Shown here: positions 62,930 through 64,000 of the stretch, piece by piece
Layout of the letters: every line of letters starts with the position of its first letter
Position numbering within the stretch: the stretch's first letter is position 1
NCBI GenBank assembly: GCA_002698995.1
Contig: PAAX01000027.1
Span: forward strand, 1-64,000
From: Ignavibacteriota bacterium
Lineage (GTDB): Bacteria; Bacteroidota; Ignavibacteria; Ignavibacteriales; Melioribacteraceae
Reading direction: 5' to 3'
Length of the DNA: 64,000 bases
Program-made: the position numbers and the translations under genes
Notes under the pieces: model-generated
What the model was told of the DNA's origin: nothing
What the model saw: only the letters and a program-made list of their open reading frames with translations
Database searches by the model: none

Positions 62930-63748
62930 TTAATGAATGTTTCGAATAAACATATCGTAAATAGTAAACATAATTTCTACAACAATAAGAATAACAATAT
63001 ACCATTCAACACGAAGTCCGCGTTGAGTTTGAAGCAGATCCAAAACAGTTTCGGCAGTTCTTGAAATCAATTCAATTTTTCTTTCAACTGCTTTATGCCT
63101 TTCTTGTAACTCAAATTCATCTTCCAGTCGGGCATAAAATCTTTCAAGTTCAGGATAATCCCACAATAATTCAGGTTTCTCGGTAACTTCAACTCTAGCA
63201 ACCATTTTATGAAGATGTAAAAGTGAAATGCCGATATGCTTAACAAGTTCTTTAGCTCCGGAAGTTAATTTGCTTTTTTCTTTCAGCATTTCAGCAATCG
63301 GTTCAATTGAATCAAAATTTGCTGAAACTTCCATTTCATAATGGGAAAGGACAACATTCTTAGCAAGAATTTCAGCAATTACCTGAAATCTTTTCACTTC
63401 ACTTTGCGAAATGAAAATGTTGTTTGTTATTATTCCTTCTTCTTTGATATTACCGTCGATTCTTATTTCAACTTCTTCAATTTCCGGTTTATCAAAGGGT
63501 TTTGAAATTAGTTCCTTTACTTTACCCAAGAAATCAATTTCTTCAATAGAGTCAACTTCAAAAAGAACTATAACACCATATTTGAATACCACTGCTAAGC
63601 CGAAATCTCTAACATTAAAAGTTAAGGGCATAGCTGCTAAAAGGCTTGTTGTTTCTAGAGTTTTAGTATCAATTCGTTCACCTAGATATAAAGCTCTGGC
63701 TTTTACAATATTCTTTTCCCTTAGAGGGAACAGCTCTTTAGTTTCCAT
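62930..63748 (-). CDS. RMD1/DUF155 family membrane protein
   Basis: 272 residues. Central DUF155 core (LTFNVRDFGLAVVFKYGVIVLFEVDS; about 40-210), a coiled stretch (LEDEFELQERHKAVERKIELIS), and a C-terminal membrane helix WYIVILIVVEIMFTIYDMF. The family includes yeast and human mitochondrial RMD1-like proteins; bacterial functions are unknown. Its ATG overlaps the stop of the upstream partial gene by one base (TGATG), so they are co-transcribed. Confidence 0.88.
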   Translation of the reverse strand: METKELFPLREKNIVKARALYLGERIDTKTLETTSLLAAMPLTFNVRDFGLAVVFKYGVIVLFEVDSIEEIDFLGKVKELISKPFDKPEIEEVEIRIDGNIKEEGIITNNIFISQSEVKRFQVIAEILAKNVVLSHYEMEVSANFDSIEPIAEMLKEKSKLTSGAKELVKHIGISLLHLHKMVARVEVTEKPELLWDYPELERFYARLEDEFELQERHKAVERKIELISRTAETVLDLLQTQRGLRVEWYIVILIVVEIMFTIYDMFIRNIH

Positions 63749-64000
63749 CAGTCATTATTTTTTTTTGTAAGTGCAGAGATAATTTTAAATATACCATAAG
63801 CAGCAACTGAAGCACCAATAATTTTACCGGTATTTTTCACTAAATTAGAATTAGCTAAATCTTCTAGGTTTAATCCCGATCCGATCTGTTTCATTTCATT
63901 ATCACTGTAAACAGAAGAAATAAACTCTACACGGTCTTTAAGAGAGTGAAAAGCTAAACTGAAATTAGAAAAATCACTACGCGGATAAAATTTAATAGCA
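63748..64000 (-). CDS. C-terminal part of an unrecognised gene (window edge)
   Basis: The minus-strand frame is open from the window end to TGA at 63748-63750, giving the last 83 residues. They hold a helical region and a weakly hydrophobic stretch (GKIIGASVAAYGIFKIISAL), then TKKNND. The start lies beyond 64000. It overlaps the RMD1 start by one base, so it belongs to the same operon. No family recognised. Confidence 0.75.
   Translation of the reverse strand, partial: AIKFYPRSDFSNFSLAFHSLKDRVEFISSVYSDNEMKQIGSGLNLEDLANSNLVKNTGKIIGASVAAYGIFKIISALTKKNND

Overview
This AT-rich window is chromosomal DNA from a Gram-negative member of the Bacteroidota/Chlorobi group, most likely an Ignavibacteria-type organism (Melioribacter/Ignavibacterium relatives). 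The evidence is the C-terminal type IX secretion (T9SS) sorting domains (the NYPNPFNPST type), a PorV-like outer-membrane protein, a TonB-dependent receptor with an N-terminal carboxypeptidase-regulatory domain, lipoproteins, GSCFA, DUF4252, DUF4139 and DUF5916 families, TAnnTTTG-type promoters, and a bacterial sucrose synthase operon of the kind known from Melioribacter. The lineage call is inference from gene content.

Layout. 1-2334: a small accessory island, with a truncated copy of the histidine ammonia-lyase (hutH) 5' end, decayed sequence, an AlbA/Schlafen-type ATPase regulator, and a run of 11-bp repeats. 2354-3910: intact hutH, followed by a cluster of REP-like palindromes. 4306-9681: a giant alpha-2-macroglobulin lipoprotein. 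9794-12305: an esterase/cupin/serine-hydrolase operon. 12387-14130: a DUF1761 protein and an Ntn hydrolase. 14216-20539: an outer-membrane uptake operon (RpiR regulator, TonB receptor with an in-frame stop, T9SS protein, PorV-like protein), preceded by another T9SS protein. 21977-25860: a lipoprotein, then DUF1015-serC. 25912-30693: a Tat-type metallo-beta-lactamase-fold protein and an NAD biosynthesis operon (GNAT, nadB, nadC, nadA). 30860-34212: a small ORF with a structured leader, then DUF819, M23 peptidase and GSCFA genes. 34311-39735: a sucrose operon (fructokinase, bidomain sucrose-phosphate synthase/phosphatase, sucrose synthase). 39881-50563: housekeeping genes (HDAC-like deacetylase, YdjM-like and CPBP membrane proteins, succinate-semialdehyde dehydrogenase, DUF423, aconitase, TerB/DUF697, uvrB, an OB-fold protein). 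50790-55352: a metallophosphoesterase, a small envelope protein, tRNA-Arg, YitT and DUF4139 proteins. 55383-60807: a DUF5916 outer-membrane protein, an ECF sigma/anti-sigma/DUF4252 operon with a recognisable autoregulatory promoter, and an Rrf2 regulator. 60880-64000: M20 amidohydrolase, MscS channel, RMD1/DUF155 protein and a partial gene.

How genes work together. Three pathways are readable: de novo NAD synthesis from aspartate, sucrose synthesis and reversible cleavage with fructose recycling, and serine synthesis (serC with a DUF1015 partner). The RpiR-TonB-T9SS-PorV cluster looks like an uptake or surface-display system for a sugar-like ligand. The most unusual places are the island that duplicates the start of hutH and carries an ATPase gene plus iterons, the single in-frame TAG near the end of the TonB receptor, and the ECF promoter that implies a nearly leaderless mRNA. 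No CRISPR array, prophage, transposase or rRNA was seen.
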